Positions 5,562-6,470 of a stretch of 6,470 nt of DNA are shown here, piece by piece. Made by a program: the position numbers and the translations under genes. This DNA comes from Candidatus Blautia equi. Lineage in GTDB: Bacteria > Bacillota > Clostridia > Lachnospirales > Lachnospiraceae. Where the stretch lies: NCBI GenBank assembly GCA_018064695.1, contig JAGHUU010000087.1, positions 1-6,470 of the forward strand. The letters run 5' to 3'. Below the pieces are notes generated by a model that saw only the letters and a program-made list of their open reading frames with translations, did no database searches and was not told the origin of the DNA. How positions within the stretch are numbered: position 1 is the stretch's first letter; every line of letters begins with the position of its first letter.

Positions 5562-6470
5562 TTATTGTATTTTCAAAATTTTATATGTTGAATTGCAGGT
5601 TATGTCGGGGGCGAGACCTTCGGTGATCAGGATTTCGCCGGATTTGGTGATGAGGACCATTTCGAAGGATTGGTGGTGGGTGGTCCAGAAGGTGATGGAT
5701 TGGTCGCGGCCCATGATGAATAAGGATGTGGAAAGGGCGTCGGCCAGAGTGCCGTCGGGGGAGATGATGGTTACGGAGGCGAGGTCGTTCTCCACCGGGG
5801 TTCCGGTGCGAGGGTCCAGGATGTGGATGTATTTCTTGCCGCCTTCTTCAAAGAAGCGCTCGTATCCTCCGGAGGTGATCACGGCCTTGTCCTCGATGGC
5901 CAGAGCCATCAGAACCTGTCCATCCGGATTTTCCGGATCCTTGATTCCGATCTTCCACTTACTTCCATCCGTCTTAGCTCCAAGCGTCTGCACATTTCCG
6001 CCAAGGGAAACCATACCGGAGGTGACTCCGTTCTTTTTAAAGATGTCCATCATCTTTGCGGAGGTGTATCCTTTGGCAATCGCACCAAGATCGATCCTCT
6101 GCCCTTCTCCAAGGGTTACTCTATTCTCATCTATCTGAATCTTGCCTGCATCTATATATGGAAGAAGCGCGTCCAGTTCTTCCTCTGTTGCCACATGGTA
6201 CTCTCCCGTTGGGAAGCCCCATAATTCCATCAGAGGATAAATTGTACAGTCAAATAATCCATCTGTCTGTTCATTGATCTCAAGAGAACGCTTCAGAAGA
6301 ATCTCCGTATCTTCTGATACTTCTCCGCTTCCGTTTGCGTTCAGAACAGAAATCTCGCTGTCCTCTTTCCCGGTGGAAAGCAGCGCATCCAGCCGGTTGA
6401 TCTCCTCCACCGCTTCTTCCACTGCCTTTTCTCCATTCTTTCCGTATGCGGTCAGGGTCATGATGGTGTC
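5562..6470 (-). CDS. apbE: FAD:protein FMN transferase (ApbE family), N-terminus beyond right window edge
   Basis: ApbE enzymes use FAD to attach FMN covalently to a Thr/Ser of target redox proteins (for example Rnf/Nqr subunits or FMN-binding-domain proteins) on the outer face of the membrane; in Gram-positives they are usually lipoproteins. The visible 302 residues begin at the edge with DTIMTLTAYG, the family's (F)DT-hydrophobic-T motif, so the frame is open through base 6470. The internal ATG 6459-6461 is not the likely start; about 30-50 residues, probably with a lipoprotein signal, lie outside. Numbering from the edge, family motifs are FDCTIYPLMELWGF (73-86), IDLGAIAKGY (126-135), GMVSLGGNV (152-160), TSGGYERFF (199-207), HILDPRTGTPV (216-226) and ADALSTSLFIMG (243-254), where Mg- and flavin-binding residues reside. 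The C-terminus is complete (TAA 5562-5564). No clear terminator separates it from the hrcA promoter. The substrate protein is not in the window. Confidence 0.95.
   Translation of the reverse strand, partial: DTIMTLTAYGKNGEKAVEEAVEEINRLDALLSTGKEDSEISVLNANGSGEVSEDTEILLKRSLEINEQTDGLFDCTIYPLMELWGFPTGEYHVATEEELDALLPYIDAGKIQIDENRVTLGEGQRIDLGAIAKGYTSAKMMDIFKKNGVTSGMVSLGGNVQTLGAKTDGSKWKIGIKDPENPDGQVLMALAIEDKAVITSGGYERFFEEGGKKYIHILDPRTGTPVENDLASVTIISPDGTLADALSTSLFIMGRDQSITFWTTHHQSFEMVLITKSGEILITEGLAPDITCNSTYKILKIQ

Noticed and set aside
1..6470. Mobile elements, CRISPR arrays, tRNA/rRNA genes or a novel accessory system
   Set aside because: No transposase, integrase or long terminal inverted repeats, no spaced direct repeats and no tRNA-like clover-leaf were seen; the window is a compact conserved housekeeping operon with two ordinary neighbours.

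Overview
The window carries a class I heat-shock (HrcA/CIRCE) chaperone operon, read entirely on the minus strand in the order hrcA-grpE-dnaK-dnaJ. It is flanked by two genes cut by the window edges: an apbE-type flavin transferase upstream (right edge) and the start of an AEC-family transporter downstream (left edge). The gene order, the perfect CIRCE operator, a DnaK without the nucleotide-binding-domain insertion of Gram-negative DnaKs, and strong AGGAGG-type ribosome binding sites point to a Firmicute. Protein details resemble gut Lachnospiraceae (Blautia/Ruminococcus-like clostridia); that placement comes from memory of family sequences, not from a search.

Layout from right to left, the direction of transcription. 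6470-5562: apbE, missing its N-terminus. 5540-5473: a vegetative promoter (TTGACA-17-TATCTT) followed at once by a perfect CIRCE inverted repeat. 5436-4399: hrcA, interrupted by an in-frame TGA at codon 201. 4342-3698: grpE. 3663-3618: an imperfect hairpin between grpE and dnaK. 3545-1659: dnaK. 1600-1569: a perfect 13-bp hairpin between dnaK and dnaJ. 1540-362: dnaJ. 357-330: a Rho-independent terminator. 262-1: the first 87 codons of an AEC-family transporter. No stretch longer than about 150 bases lacks a gene, and essentially all genes face the same way.

DnaK, its co-chaperone DnaJ and its nucleotide-exchange factor GrpE form the cytoplasmic Hsp70 folding machine. HrcA normally represses the operon by binding CIRCE just downstream of the transcription start. 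The most notable feature is that the operator is perfect while the repressor gene is broken by one nonsense codon with its reading frame otherwise intact. If real, this strain would make a 200-residue HrcA fragment and probably express the chaperones constitutively. A sequencing or assembly error is the main alternative.

I found no mobile element, CRISPR array, tRNA, rRNA or undescribed multi-gene system. Points worth a second look are the hrcA nonsense codon, the two intercistronic hairpins and the extra half-site-like sequence beside the promoter.
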